Assembly (NCBI GenBank): GCA_013041835.1
Contig: JABDRH010000197.1
Location: 1 to 10,223, forward strand
DNA length: 10,223 nucleotides
Reading direction: 5' to 3'
Origin: Desulfatitalea sp.
GTDB lineage: Bacteria; Desulfobacterota; Desulfobacteria; Desulfobacterales; Desulfosarcinaceae
Positions 1 to 6,856 of the stretch are shown here, one piece after another. The translations under genes were made by a program, and so were the position numbers. The notes below the pieces were generated by a model. That model saw only the letters and a list, made by a program, of their open reading frames with translations, was not told where the DNA came from and did no database searches. Within the stretch, counting starts at the first letter, position 1, and each line of letters starts with the position of its first letter.

Positions 1-84
1 CCCCCATATTGTATTGCGGTCGGCAATCCATGCAAGCCCATCAAAAGATGGTCTCACGATAGCAAAGAATTCAAATCGCTTTAG
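1..84 (+). CDS. C-terminal fragment of a probable hexapeptide-repeat (left-handed beta-helix) acyltransferase
   Basis: Frame 1 is open from the window edge to a TAG at 82-84, giving 27 residues. The fragment contains PPYCIAVGNPCKPIKRW. This closely resembles the exit of the left-handed beta-helix in sugar O/N-acetyltransferases, where a 'P-x-x-A/V-x-x-G-N-P-A-K-V-I-K/R-x-R/W' stretch ends the last coil. Such enzymes use acetyl-CoA (sometimes another acyl-CoA) to acylate a nucleotide sugar or glycan in the cytoplasm, which fits a polysaccharide locus. The catalytic histidine and hexapeptide coils lie upstream and cannot be seen. The next gene starts three bases after the stop in the same frame, so the two are co-transcribed and a read-through would fuse them. 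The call rests on one short motif; substrate is unknown. Confidence 0.6.
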   Translation, partial: PPYCIAVGNPCKPIKRWSHDSKEFKSL

Positions 85-87
85 CAC

Positions 88-1236
88 ATGCGCATATTGC
101 AGGTAACGAACAGCATAAGTCATCATCAATTGCCTTTGGCGAGGCGCTTGGTGCAAATTTGCGGAGTAGATAATTTTCGCTATGCGGCAACCCAACCACC
201 AACCATCGAACGGCAGCGGATAGGCTGGAGATTTGATATTAATGAGCCATGGCTGCTCAGAGTCGCAGAGGTAAATCATGATCGCGAGGAGTTCTGCCAT
301 TGGTGGGATGGAGCTGATGTGGTGGTTTGCGGCGTGAGAGCCATCGCCTGGATGAAAAATCGTTTGAGAAAACAGATGCTCGTCTTTCATATGTCAGAGC
401 GTTGGTGGAAACCACCGATCCGAATGGCAAGATTGATTCATCCTGTTTTTCTGGTAATGGCGCTGAAATTTCGGCATCTTTCTAAATCACCCTGGTTTCA
501 CTTTCTGCCAATAGGAAAATATGCTGCCAAGGATATAAAATGGTTGGCCCCGTTAAAAAAGCAATCTTGGCAGTGGGCTTATTTCACTGAAATACCGGAA
601 CCGCTACCAAACGTTGAAAGGGAAAGAGAAACCTTTAAAGTCCTTTGGGTCGGCAGGATGATTAAATGGAAGCGAGTCGAGACGTTGATAAAAGGGTTTT
701 CTTTGCTCATTAAGAAACGGAACGATGCTATCCTAACACTCGTAGGCGATGGCCCGGAGCGCAGAAGGCTCCAAGCGCTTGCCAGACAACTGTTACCACA
801 GAATAGCTTTCAATTTATATCGCCTATGCCGGAAAATGAAATAGTGCCGTTTATGAAGCAATTCCACGTGTATGTACTGCCGAGCAATGGGGGGGAAGGC
901 TGGGGGGCAGTCGTCAATGAGGCTATGTCAGCGGGATGTGCCGTTATCGGAAGCACAACTGCCGGTGCATCATGCACCATGATTAAACACTCAGGCAATG
1001 GCCTGCTTTTCAGGTCCGGTCATTGGCAGGAATTGGGTTCCCATCTTCAATTGCTCAGTCAAGATGAATCACTGAGGATAATGCTCGCAATGGAAGGACA
1101 AAAAACGATACAAAATTTATGGTCTCCAACAACTGCCGCTAATCGATTGGTGACTGTTTGTCGGGATCTTCTTAATGGCCATGCCGTCTCACACTTTGAC
1201 AGTGGTCCAATGGCACCAGCAAGCTCATGGAAATAA
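88..1236 (+). CDS. Glycosyltransferase, GT4-like (GT-B fold)
   Basis: Predicted cytoplasmic or membrane-associated glycosyltransferase of 382 aa that would add one sugar from a nucleotide-sugar donor to the lipid-linked repeat unit. The C-terminal half carries the glycosyltransferase group 1 landmarks: VGRMIKWKRVETL (188-200), where the donor-binding domain starts; GDGPERRRL (220-228); and the acidic E-x7-E motif as E270 and E278 in GGEGWGAVVNEAMSAG, which contacts the donor nucleotide sugar. The N-terminal half (1-170) is divergent, rich in Trp and basic residues, and would bind the acceptor. No signal peptide or clear membrane helix is seen. The start at 88 follows the upstream stop by three bases and gives a typical beta-strand opening (MRILQVTN); the ribosome binding site is weak, so coupling to the upstream gene is likely. 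Coding is AT-richer than the genes after 2366, and there is a run of seven G (889-895) beside the E-x7-E codons. Donor and acceptor cannot be inferred. Confidence 0.88.
   Translation: MRILQVTNSISHHQLPLARRLVQICGVDNFRYAATQPPTIERQRIGWRFDINEPWLLRVAEVNHDREEFCHWWDGADVVVCGVRAIAWMKNRLRKQMLVFHMSERWWKPPIRMARLIHPVFLVMALKFRHLSKSPWFHFLPIGKYAAKDIKWLAPLKKQSWQWAYFTEIPEPLPNVERERETFKVLWVGRMIKWKRVETLIKGFSLLIKKRNDAILTLVGDGPERRRLQALARQLLPQNSFQFISPMPENEIVPFMKQFHVYVLPSNGGEGWGAVVNEAMSAGCAVIGSTTAGASCTMIKHSGNGLLFRSGHWQELGSHLQLLSQDESLRIMLAMEGQKTIQNLWSPTTAANRLVTVCRDLLNGHAVSHFDSGPMAPASSWK
1229..1231 (+). promoter_or_regulatory. Ribosome binding site core deciding the 1238 start
   Basis: GGA lies six bases before the ATG at 1238, inside the last codons of the preceding gene. 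It supports 1238 over the in-frame upstream ATG at 1175. Confidence 0.5.
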
Positions 1237-1237
1237 T

Positions 1238-2356
1238 ATGAAAATCGCGATAGTCAATCCAGTTCGGGCCGGTGGCTGTGGCGGTCTTGTCAAGCATCTT
1301 TTTGAAGTTGTGCCACGCATGGCCTCCTTTCACGGATGTGGGCAGGTAGACATAATTACACCCACAGGGGCGGTTGAGGAATTAAGGCGATTGGCTAATA
1401 ATTTCTTCGAAGTATCAAAATACGACTATTATAGAGGGTTCCAAGAAATAAGAAAAATTATCAGGCAGAATCACTATGATGTTGCTTTGTGTACCACCGC
1501 GAGACATGTTGGGTATTTGGATTGCCCGCTGGTAATGATGGTGCGTAACATCGAACCGATTCAAAGGCCTAACTATGCGATGTCCATTGCATGGCGCTGC
1601 CGGTTATGGATGATTCGACATGAGCACGCGGTAGCATGCAAAGCCGCAGATCATGTATTGGCGGTGAGTAATAACATGAGAAACGAGGTCTGTCGGGAAT
1701 TCAAAATAAAGCCTAACAAGGTTGCGGTTGTGTACCATGGCTATACGGCCGAGAGTGAATCTAAGCAAGTGAGGCCTGGCTTATCAAGGTTAGAGGATTT
1801 ATTTCTTTTTAGCGCTGGCAGCATTGTTCCCTACAGAGGTTTTGAAGATATTATTCGAGCGCTTGATCACCTTAGAATGCGCTTAGGTTGGGCACCCATC
1901 GCGGTTCTGGCGGGTGTTGGCGGTGCTATCGCGAGACCTTATGAAAAATCCCTTTCGTTGTTAGCAAAAAAAATGGGCGTCGAAGATAGACTCGTTTGGG
2001 CGGGACAATTATGCCGCGAAGAAATGAATTGGTGTTACAACAATGCAGCACTATTCATTCAGACAAGTCGTGCAGAGTCATTTGGGAATGTCGCTCTTGA
2101 AGCAATGGGGCACGGTTGCATCAGCATCAGCTGCAACCAACCGACTATGCTTGAAATTTACAAGGACGCAGCGATTTTTTATCCAACTGGTGATTCTTTA
2201 GCATTGTGCAAAAAAATCGAAGAAATCTTAGCAATGCCTGTAGAGGAAAAAAAAATCTTGAAGGATCGAGCGAAAAAAAGAAGCTCTCACTTTTCTTGGG
2301 GCAACACTGCCAGCCAGACATTTCAATTGTTGGAAAAGGTCATAACCGCACATTAG
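1238..2356 (+). CDS. Glycosyltransferase, GT4-like (GT-B fold)
   Basis: Second retaining-type glycosyltransferase, 372 aa from the ATG at 1238. That start lies two bases after the upstream TAA and opens with MKIAIVNPVRAGGCGGLVKHL, the Gly-rich first loop of GT4 enzymes. An in-frame ATG at 1175 would add 21 residues inside the previous gene and spoil this N-terminus, so I reject it. The donor-binding half contains GSIVPYRGFEDII (194-206), and E280 and E288 in ESFGNVALEAMGHG, matching the E-x7-E motif. The segment around 83-150, with VMMVRNIEPI and VLAVSNNMRNEV, resembles the 'sees a partner, then names a seryl/asparaginyl loop' region of GT4 enzymes. Base composition is low in GC (23 of 60 at 1441-1500), and the 3' third has four A-runs of 7-9 bases. 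Together with the preceding gene it probably forms the strain-specific part of the locus. Sugar specificity is unknown. Confidence 0.88.
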   Translation: MKIAIVNPVRAGGCGGLVKHLFEVVPRMASFHGCGQVDIITPTGAVEELRRLANNFFEVSKYDYYRGFQEIRKIIRQNHYDVALCTTARHVGYLDCPLVMMVRNIEPIQRPNYAMSIAWRCRLWMIRHEHAVACKAADHVLAVSNNMRNEVCREFKIKPNKVAVVYHGYTAESESKQVRPGLSRLEDLFLFSAGSIVPYRGFEDIIRALDHLRMRLGWAPIAVLAGVGGAIARPYEKSLSLLAKKMGVEDRLVWAGQLCREEMNWCYNNAALFIQTSRAESFGNVALEAMGHGCISISCNQPTMLEIYKDAAIFYPTGDSLALCKKIEEILAMPVEEKKILKDRAKKRSSHFSWGNTASQTFQLLEKVITAH

Positions 2357-2360
2357 AAGG
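2355..2360 (+). promoter_or_regulatory. Ribosome binding site of fnlA
   Basis: AGAAGG overlaps the stop codon of the upstream glycosyltransferase and lies five bases before the fnlA ATG at 2366. This is a good Shine-Dalgarno match and shows that fnlA can be translated on the same transcript. Confidence 0.6.
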
Positions 2361-2365
2361 CTAAA

Positions 2366-3388
2366 ATGTTTAAAAATCAAACACTGTTGATCACTGGCGG
2401 TACCGGTTCATTCGGTCACGCTGTCGTGCGTCGCTTTCTCGATTCCGACATCGGCCAGATTCGTATCTTCAGCCGGGACGAGAAGAAGCAGGAGGACATG
2501 CGGCACTTTCTGAACAATCCCAAGCTCAAATTCTACCTGGGTGACGTGCGTGACCGCAACAGCCTCAAGGATGCCATGCATGGCGTGGACTATGTATTCC
2601 ATGCTGCGGCCCTGAAGCAGGTGCCCTCCTGCGAGTTTTATCCCATCGAGGCGGTACACACCAACTCCCTTGGGGCCGACAATGTGCTCGGCGCCGCGGT
2701 GGACAAGGGCGTCGGGATGGTCATCGTGCTCAGCACCGACAAGGCGGTTTATCCCATCAATGCCATGGGCATTTCCAAGGCCATGATGGAAAAAATCATG
2801 GTGGCCAAATCGCGCCTTGTCGGCAATAATGGCACCATCATGTGCGGCACGCGCTACGGAAATGTGATGGCCTCCCGCGGGTCGGTCATTCCGCTGTTTC
2901 TCAAGCAGATCCGCGAAGGTATGCCTCTGACGGTCACCGACCCCAACATGACGCGCTTTCTGATGTCCCTGGATAGTGCCGTAGACCTGGTCTTGTATGC
3001 CTTCGAGCATGCCAAACCGGGGGAGATCTTTGTCAAGAAGGCTCCCGGCGCCACCATCGGTGATTTGGCTAAGGCGGTTTTGCAGATGATGAAGGCCGAC
3101 AACCCCATCAAGATCATCGGTACGCGCCACGGCGAAAAGTTGTATGAAACGCTTCTGACCCGCGAGGAACTGATCAAGGCCGAGGATTGCGGTGATTACT
3201 ACCGCATCAGCCCGGATGATCGCGGTTTGAACTACAGTTTGTATTTCACCGAAGGCGAGACCCAGCTTTCGCAGATCGAGGATTACAACTCCCACAATGC
3301 TCAGCGCCTGGATGTATCGGAGATCGTCGACTTGCTGGAGCGGGAGCGGATCATCAAGGATATCCTGGAAGGGGTGGAGATCAAATGA
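2366..3388 (+). CDS. fnlA: UDP-GlcNAc 4,6-dehydratase/5-epimerase (FnlA/WbjB/CapE family)
   Basis: First enzyme of UDP-L-FucNAc synthesis: it dehydrates UDP-GlcNAc at C4/C6 and epimerises C5 to give a UDP-4-keto-6-deoxy-L-sugar. The 340-aa length is usual for the family. It is an extended short-chain dehydrogenase: the NAD(P)-binding glycine motif TGGTGSFG is at 10-17, and HAAALKQVPSCEFYP is at 79-93. The catalytic stretch STDKAVYPINAMGISK runs 123-138, with D125, K126 and K138. The classical SDR tyrosine (YxxxK) is replaced by M134. Family knowledge: this Met is characteristic of CapE/WbjB enzymes and separates them from PseB/FlaA1-type inverting dehydratases, which keep Tyr, so it supports the L-FucNAc assignment. 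The stop overlaps the fnlB start (ATGA). GC content jumps here relative to the two upstream genes (34 of 60 at 2581-2640). A long antisense ORF over this gene is a shadow. Confidence 0.95.
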   Translation: MFKNQTLLITGGTGSFGHAVVRRFLDSDIGQIRIFSRDEKKQEDMRHFLNNPKLKFYLGDVRDRNSLKDAMHGVDYVFHAAALKQVPSCEFYPIEAVHTNSLGADNVLGAAVDKGVGMVIVLSTDKAVYPINAMGISKAMMEKIMVAKSRLVGNNGTIMCGTRYGNVMASRGSVIPLFLKQIREGMPLTVTDPNMTRFLMSLDSAVDLVLYAFEHAKPGEIFVKKAPGATIGDLAKAVLQMMKADNPIKIIGTRHGEKLYETLLTREELIKAEDCGDYYRISPDDRGLNYSLYFTEGETQLSQIEDYNSHNAQRLDVSEIVDLLERERIIKDILEGVEIK

Positions 3389-4500
3389 AAACTGTCATGG
3401 TGACCGGCGCCCACGGCTTCGTGGGCCGAAATCTTTGCGCCCAGTTACGGCGCGGGGAGGAGCTTGAACTTATCGAGCTGGATGTAGATGAGGCGCCCGT
3501 GGCGGTGGAGCGCGCTCTAAGCGATGCCGAGGTTATTTTCCATCTGGCGGGCGTCAACCGGCCCAAGGACCTCAGCCTGTTCGAGCAAGGCAATGCCTTC
3601 CTTCTGGAGACGCTCTGCAATAAGCTGCGGGAGCTCAAGCGTGCGCCCAAGATCGTGCTGACCTCCTCCATCCAGGCCGATTTGGATAATCCCTATGGCC
3701 TCAGCAAACGCCATGCCGAGGAGATTTTGAAGGCCTTTGCCGGGGAAACCGGCGCCGAGTGCGTGGCCTACCGCCTGAAAAATCTTTTCGGCAAATGGTG
3801 CCGGCCCAACTACAATTCGGTGACGGCGACCTTTTGTCACAATATCGCCAACGGTCTGCCCATTCAGATTTCAAACAGTGCCAACGTGGTGGACCTCACC
3901 TACATCGATGACGTGGTGGCGGCTTTTGTGGCGGAACTGCAGGACGCCGCGCCGGGGTTCAGGTTTGCCGACACCTTGCCCTCCCACAGGATCACATTGG
4001 GCGAACTGGCCGATAAACTGCATGGCTACAAAATGATGCGTGAGACGCTGCTCATTCCCGATTTGCAAAACGACTTTGAACGTGCGCTATTCGGCACTTA
4101 TCTGAGCTATCTGGCTGAAGATGATTTCGCCTATGGCCTGGATACCAAGTCCGACCAGCGCGGCAGCCTGGCGGAGTTTATCAAATCATCGGCCATGGGC
4201 CAAATCTTCGTCAGCCACACCAAGCCGGGGGTGACGCGCGGCGATCACTACCACCGCACCAAGGCGGAGAAGTTCTTGGTGGTACAGGGCACCGCCGTTA
4301 TCCGCTTCCGCCACATTGAAAGCGATCAGGTCATCGAATACAAGGTCCGCGGCGAGGAGTACAAGGTTCTTGACATCCCGCCAGGCTATACCCACTCCAT
4401 CGAGAACGTGGGGAATGATGACCTGGTAACCCTTTTCTGGGCGTGCGAGATGTTCGACCCTCAGAAGCCGGATACTTACTACGAAAAGGTTTTGGTTTAG
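3385..4500 (+). CDS. fnlB: UDP-2-acetamido-2,6-dideoxy-hexos-4-ulose reductase (FnlB/WbjC/CapF family)
   Basis: Second enzyme of UDP-L-FucNAc synthesis. It reduces the 4-keto intermediate made by FnlA to UDP-N-acetyl-6-deoxy-L-talosamine, and the family also epimerises C3. The two-domain layout is diagnostic. An N-terminal NAD(P)H-binding SDR domain has TGAHGFVG (7-14), a Y104xxxK108 active site in NPYGLSKRHAEE, and the YIDDV strand near 173-177. A C-terminal cupin domain (about 250-371) has metal ligands H288 and H290 in GDHYH, E295 in KAEKF, and H337 in GYTHSIENVG. The 371-aa length matches CapF/WbjC, so the protein is complete at the TAG at 4498. Its ATG overlaps the fnlA stop (ATGA) and is preceded by GGTGGAGA (3373-3380), indicating translational coupling. 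The same frame is open again for 26 codons straight after the stop (see the small ORF at 4501). Confidence 0.94.
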   Translation: MKTVMVTGAHGFVGRNLCAQLRRGEELELIELDVDEAPVAVERALSDAEVIFHLAGVNRPKDLSLFEQGNAFLLETLCNKLRELKRAPKIVLTSSIQADLDNPYGLSKRHAEEILKAFAGETGAECVAYRLKNLFGKWCRPNYNSVTATFCHNIANGLPIQISNSANVVDLTYIDDVVAAFVAELQDAAPGFRFADTLPSHRITLGELADKLHGYKMMRETLLIPDLQNDFERALFGTYLSYLAEDDFAYGLDTKSDQRGSLAEFIKSSAMGQIFVSHTKPGVTRGDHYHRTKAEKFLVVQGTAVIRFRHIESDQVIEYKVRGEEYKVLDIPPGYTHSIENVGNDDLVTLFWACEMFDPQKPDTYYEKVLV

Positions 4501-4581
4501 ATGGTATCCAATGATATGCAAGGCCTCTTGATGATTCGAGGCATTATTTGGAAGGAATTCACACTTCGTGGTGACATATGA
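4501..4581 (+). CDS. Candidate 26-residue ORF filling the fnlB-fnlC gap
   Basis: An ATG follows the fnlB TAG immediately (TAG-ATG) in the same frame. It opens 26 codons, beginning [14 protein letters not shown], that end in a TGA overlapping the fnlC start as ATGA. The peptide is not recognised and has no obvious domain. Upstream AAAAGG (4484-4489) is ten or more bases from the ATG, so independent initiation would be weak; termination-reinitiation from fnlB is more plausible. It may simply be a translated spacer that carries ribosomes from fnlB to fnlC, the relic of a longer fnlB tail, or chance. Known FnlB homologues end near residue 370, so the extension is not needed for enzyme function. 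It occupies the whole of the longest intergenic stretch in the window. Confidence 0.22.
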   Translation: MVSNDMQGLLMIRGIIWKEFTLRGDI

Positions 4582-5708
4582 AAAAGTTCAAAGTAATGAC
4601 GGTGGTGGGAACCCGGCCGGAGATCATCCGTCTGTCACGAGTAATGGCGACCTTGGATCGCTATGTGGCGCACACCATCGTGCATACAGGCCAGAACTAT
4701 GATTATGAGCTCAACCAGGTCTTTTTCGATGATCTGGGGCTCCGAAAACCCGACCACTTTTTGCATGCCGCCGGAAAATCGGCCTGCGAAACCATCGGGC
4801 TGATCATTGCGCACGTCGATGAAGTGCTGGGCCGGGAAAAACCCGATGCCCTGCTAGTGCTGGGCGATACCAACTCTTGTTTGGCGGCCTATCCGGCCAA
4901 GCGGCGCAAAGTGCCGGTCTTTCATATGGAGGCTGGCAACCGCTGTTTTGACCAACGCGTGCCCGAGGAGATCAACCGCAAAATCGTGGATCACATCAGT
5001 GACATCAACATGCCGTACAGCGATATCGCCCGGGAATACTTGCTGCGGGAGGGATTGTCGCCGAACCGGGTCATCAAGACCGGCAGTCCCATGTTTGAAG
5101 TTTTGAATTACTATGCCGAGAAAATCGAATCCTCCGATGTGTTAACCCGTCTTGGGCTTGAGCCGGAGGCCTTCTTCGTGGTCAGCGCTCACCGGGAAGA
5201 GAATATCGACGCGCCGGTCCAGTTTCGTAAATTGAGCGAGGTGCTTAACCAACTCGTCAAGACCTATGGTCTTCGTGTGATCGTCTCTACCCACCCGCGC
5301 ACGCGAAAGCGTATCGAAGCCGAGGGGGTGACATTCAATCCCTTGGTGGTGTTGATGAAGCCGCTGGGTTTTTGCGACTATGTCAAGCTTCAGGTCCAGG
5401 CCAGGGCGGTACTTTCCGACAGCGGCACCATCAACGAGGAGAGCAGCATTTTGAATTTTCCCGCCTTAAACATTCGCGATGCCCATGAGCGTCCCGAGGG
5501 AATGGAGGAAGGGGCCGTCATGATGACGGGCCTGGATTGGCGGACTGTCCAAACTGCTTTGGGGATTTTGCAGCATCAAGGCCGGGGCGACCGGCGGACC
5601 CTACGCCGGGTCGCCGATTACGGCATGCCCAATGTCTCCGAGAAGGTGGTTCGTATCATTCTCAGCTACACCGCATATATCAACAGGGTGGTCTGGCAGA
5701 AACTATAG
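4578..5708 (+). CDS. fnlC: UDP-N-acetyl-L-fucosamine synthase, UDP-GlcNAc 2-epimerase superfamily (FnlC/WbjD/CapG)
   Basis: Third enzyme of the pathway: C2 epimerisation of the L-talosamine intermediate yields UDP-L-FucNAc. The 376-aa GT-B-like fold shows the expected hydrolyzing/non-hydrolyzing 2-epimerase motifs: [12 protein letters not shown] (9-20), [11 protein letters not shown] (36-46), GDTNS (96-100), [10 protein letters not shown] (116-125), the acidic pair E130/E131 and R134 in PEEINR, SAHREEN (203-209), THPR (238-241), DSGTINEES (281-289) and ERPEG (304-308). Its place after fnlA and fnlB distinguishes it from ordinary UDP-ManNAc-forming WecB/MnaA, which share most motifs. The start is fixed at 4578 because an in-frame TGA lies at 4572-4574; GGTGA (4570-4574) is the likely, close-spaced ribosome binding site. 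A hairpin follows the stop at 5715-5733. Confidence 0.93.
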   Translation: MKKFKVMTVVGTRPEIIRLSRVMATLDRYVAHTIVHTGQNYDYELNQVFFDDLGLRKPDHFLHAAGKSACETIGLIIAHVDEVLGREKPDALLVLGDTNSCLAAYPAKRRKVPVFHMEAGNRCFDQRVPEEINRKIVDHISDINMPYSDIAREYLLREGLSPNRVIKTGSPMFEVLNYYAEKIESSDVLTRLGLEPEAFFVVSAHREENIDAPVQFRKLSEVLNQLVKTYGLRVIVSTHPRTRKRIEAEGVTFNPLVVLMKPLGFCDYVKLQVQARAVLSDSGTINEESSILNFPALNIRDAHERPEGMEEGAVMMTGLDWRTVQTALGILQHQGRGDRRTLRRVADYGMPNVSEKVVRIILSYTAYINRVVWQKL

Positions 5709-5714
5709 CAAGGC

Positions 5715-5733
5715 ATTCATCCAGTGGGTGAAT
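5715..5733 (+). other. Short inverted repeat between fnlC and the propeller gene
   Basis: ATTCATCC (5715-5722) can pair with GGGTGAAT (5726-5733) around an AGT loop. This gives eight pairs, one of them G-U. The nearest T-run (5742-5745) is eight bases further on and the stem is AT-rich, so it is not a convincing intrinsic terminator. It could act as a weak attenuator or an mRNA 3'-end stabiliser, or be chance. Confidence 0.3.
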
Positions 5734-5743
5734 TACGGATCTT

Positions 5744-6856
5744 TTGTTCGGCAAATTCAGCCCAATTGAATTTTTGATGTGCCAGCGTGGCTATGCTTGT
5801 TTTAAACCCAGTATGAAACTCAATATTATACACCGCTTTCGGGGTCGACGTATCCTCTGGCGCGATGATCATCAGGTGCTGGTTGGTCAGGGCATGAAAC
5901 TTCTCAAATACGCGGATCTGGGTTCAAGGCCGGTCTGGTCCGCCGCCCTGGGAACGCCTCTGGAGAGAGCCCTTGCGCTTTACCGGCCCCTGCGGCATCT
6001 GCTGCGGGTAGGCATTCACCACTGCGCGCCTTTGCCTGATGGCGACTTGCTGGCCGTGTTGCGCAAAAGAGTGCTTCGTATCAGAACCGATGGACGCGCC
6101 GAAGTAGTGATGCGGATTCACCGGGGCAACAAGCCGGCCAGCAAGGGGGTATGCGTTACCCCCGACGGGGCTGTGTTGATCAGCGAGTATGCTCAGAACC
6201 TGCAGCGAATCCTGCCGGTGTCGCTTTATCGCAGTGTGGACGGTGGCCTGTCATTCGAACGCATATTTGAATTTGCATCCGGGGATGTGCGCCATATTCA
6301 CTTCGTGCAATGGGACCCCTATGAAGCGTGTCTGTGGATGGGCACCGGCGACAGCGACAGCGAGTCGCGTCTTTATCGCAGCGGAGACAACGGCGAGAAT
6401 TGGGAGTTGATCGGCGGCGGTAGCCAGCTCTGGCGGGCCGTGGGTGTTGCTTTCCGGCCGGAGGCGCTTTACTGGGGCACCGATGCGGGCTACGACACCG
6501 GTGCCCATCCCAACCATGTGATGCGGTTGGATCGTGCCACGGGCGAATTGTCCAAGCGCCATGATCTCCAGGGGCCCTGCCACGGCAATGCCGCGCTGGG
6601 GGACGATACCCTGCTGGTCACCACGGGCGTGGAGGGGGGGCTTAACGAGAAGGACCGCTTCGCCCATCTGTGGATGAGCGTCGATGGGGCCCGCTGGCAT
6701 GAACTGCTGCGCCTGAAAAAGGATTTTTGGCCCAGGCTCCTGCAGTTCGGTGTCATCCGGTTCCCGGGCGGCAATTCTTCCAAAACCGATATCCTCTTCA
6801 CCGCTCTGGGCCTCGCCGGTTCCGGTGAGACGGCTTTCGCTGGGCAACTGCTGTGA
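5744..6856 (+). CDS. Asp-box (BNR-like) beta-propeller protein of unknown function
   Basis: Not recognised as a named family. The 370-aa protein carries repeated 'Asp boxes' typical of sialidase-like and BNR beta-propellers: S164-x-D166-x-G168-x-x-F171 (YRSVDGGLSF), S213-x-D215-x-G217-x-x-W220 (YRSGDNGENW), and a shortened third box at 312-318 (SVDGARW). Family knowledge: Asp boxes are structural turns in propeller blades and do not by themselves mean sialidase activity; I see no clear sialidase Arg triad or nucleophilic Tyr/Glu set. No signal peptide or membrane helix is seen, so it looks cytoplasmic. The start is uncertain: an in-frame stop lies at 5729-5731, and candidates are TTG at 5744 (GGA at 5737-5739), ATG at 5777 and ATG at 5813, neither ATG with a good ribosome binding site. 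Its stop overlaps the next GTG (GTGA), tying it translationally to a glycosyltransferase. It may bind the growing glycan or scaffold the neighbouring enzymes (inference). Confidence 0.72.
   Translation: MFGKFSPIEFLMCQRGYACFKPSMKLNIIHRFRGRRILWRDDHQVLVGQGMKLLKYADLGSRPVWSAALGTPLERALALYRPLRHLLRVGIHHCAPLPDGDLLAVLRKRVLRIRTDGRAEVVMRIHRGNKPASKGVCVTPDGAVLISEYAQNLQRILPVSLYRSVDGGLSFERIFEFASGDVRHIHFVQWDPYEACLWMGTGDSDSESRLYRSGDNGENWELIGGGSQLWRAVGVAFRPEALYWGTDAGYDTGAHPNHVMRLDRATGELSKRHDLQGPCHGNAALGDDTLLVTTGVEGGLNEKDRFAHLWMSVDGARWHELLRLKKDFWPRLLQFGVIRFPGGNSSKTDILFTALGLAGSGETAFAGQLL

Noticed and set aside
1175..1237. Upstream-extended start for the second glycosyltransferase
   Set aside because: It adds 21 residues ahead of a canonical MKIAIVNP opening and overlaps the previous gene by 62 bases.
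2408..3295. 295-codon open frame on the - strand across fnlA
   Set aside because: It lies entirely antisense to a gene with intact catalytic motifs; the translation has no recognisable domain and is a by-product of GC-rich coding.
4523..4542. GCCTC/GAGGC inverted repeat between fnlB and fnlC as a terminator
   Set aside because: Only five pairs with a ten-base loop and no following T-run; it also lies within a stretch that is translatable.
4578..5708. Calling fnlC an ordinary WecB UDP-GlcNAc 2-epimerase making UDP-ManNAc
   Set aside because: Motifs are shared, but the position after fnlA and fnlB fits the L-FucNAc pathway; no ManNAc dehydrogenase (wecC) is present in the window.
5744..6856. 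Calling the propeller protein a sialidase
   Set aside because: Asp boxes are structural and occur in many propellers; the sialidase arginine triad and nucleophile were not evident, and there is no export signal.
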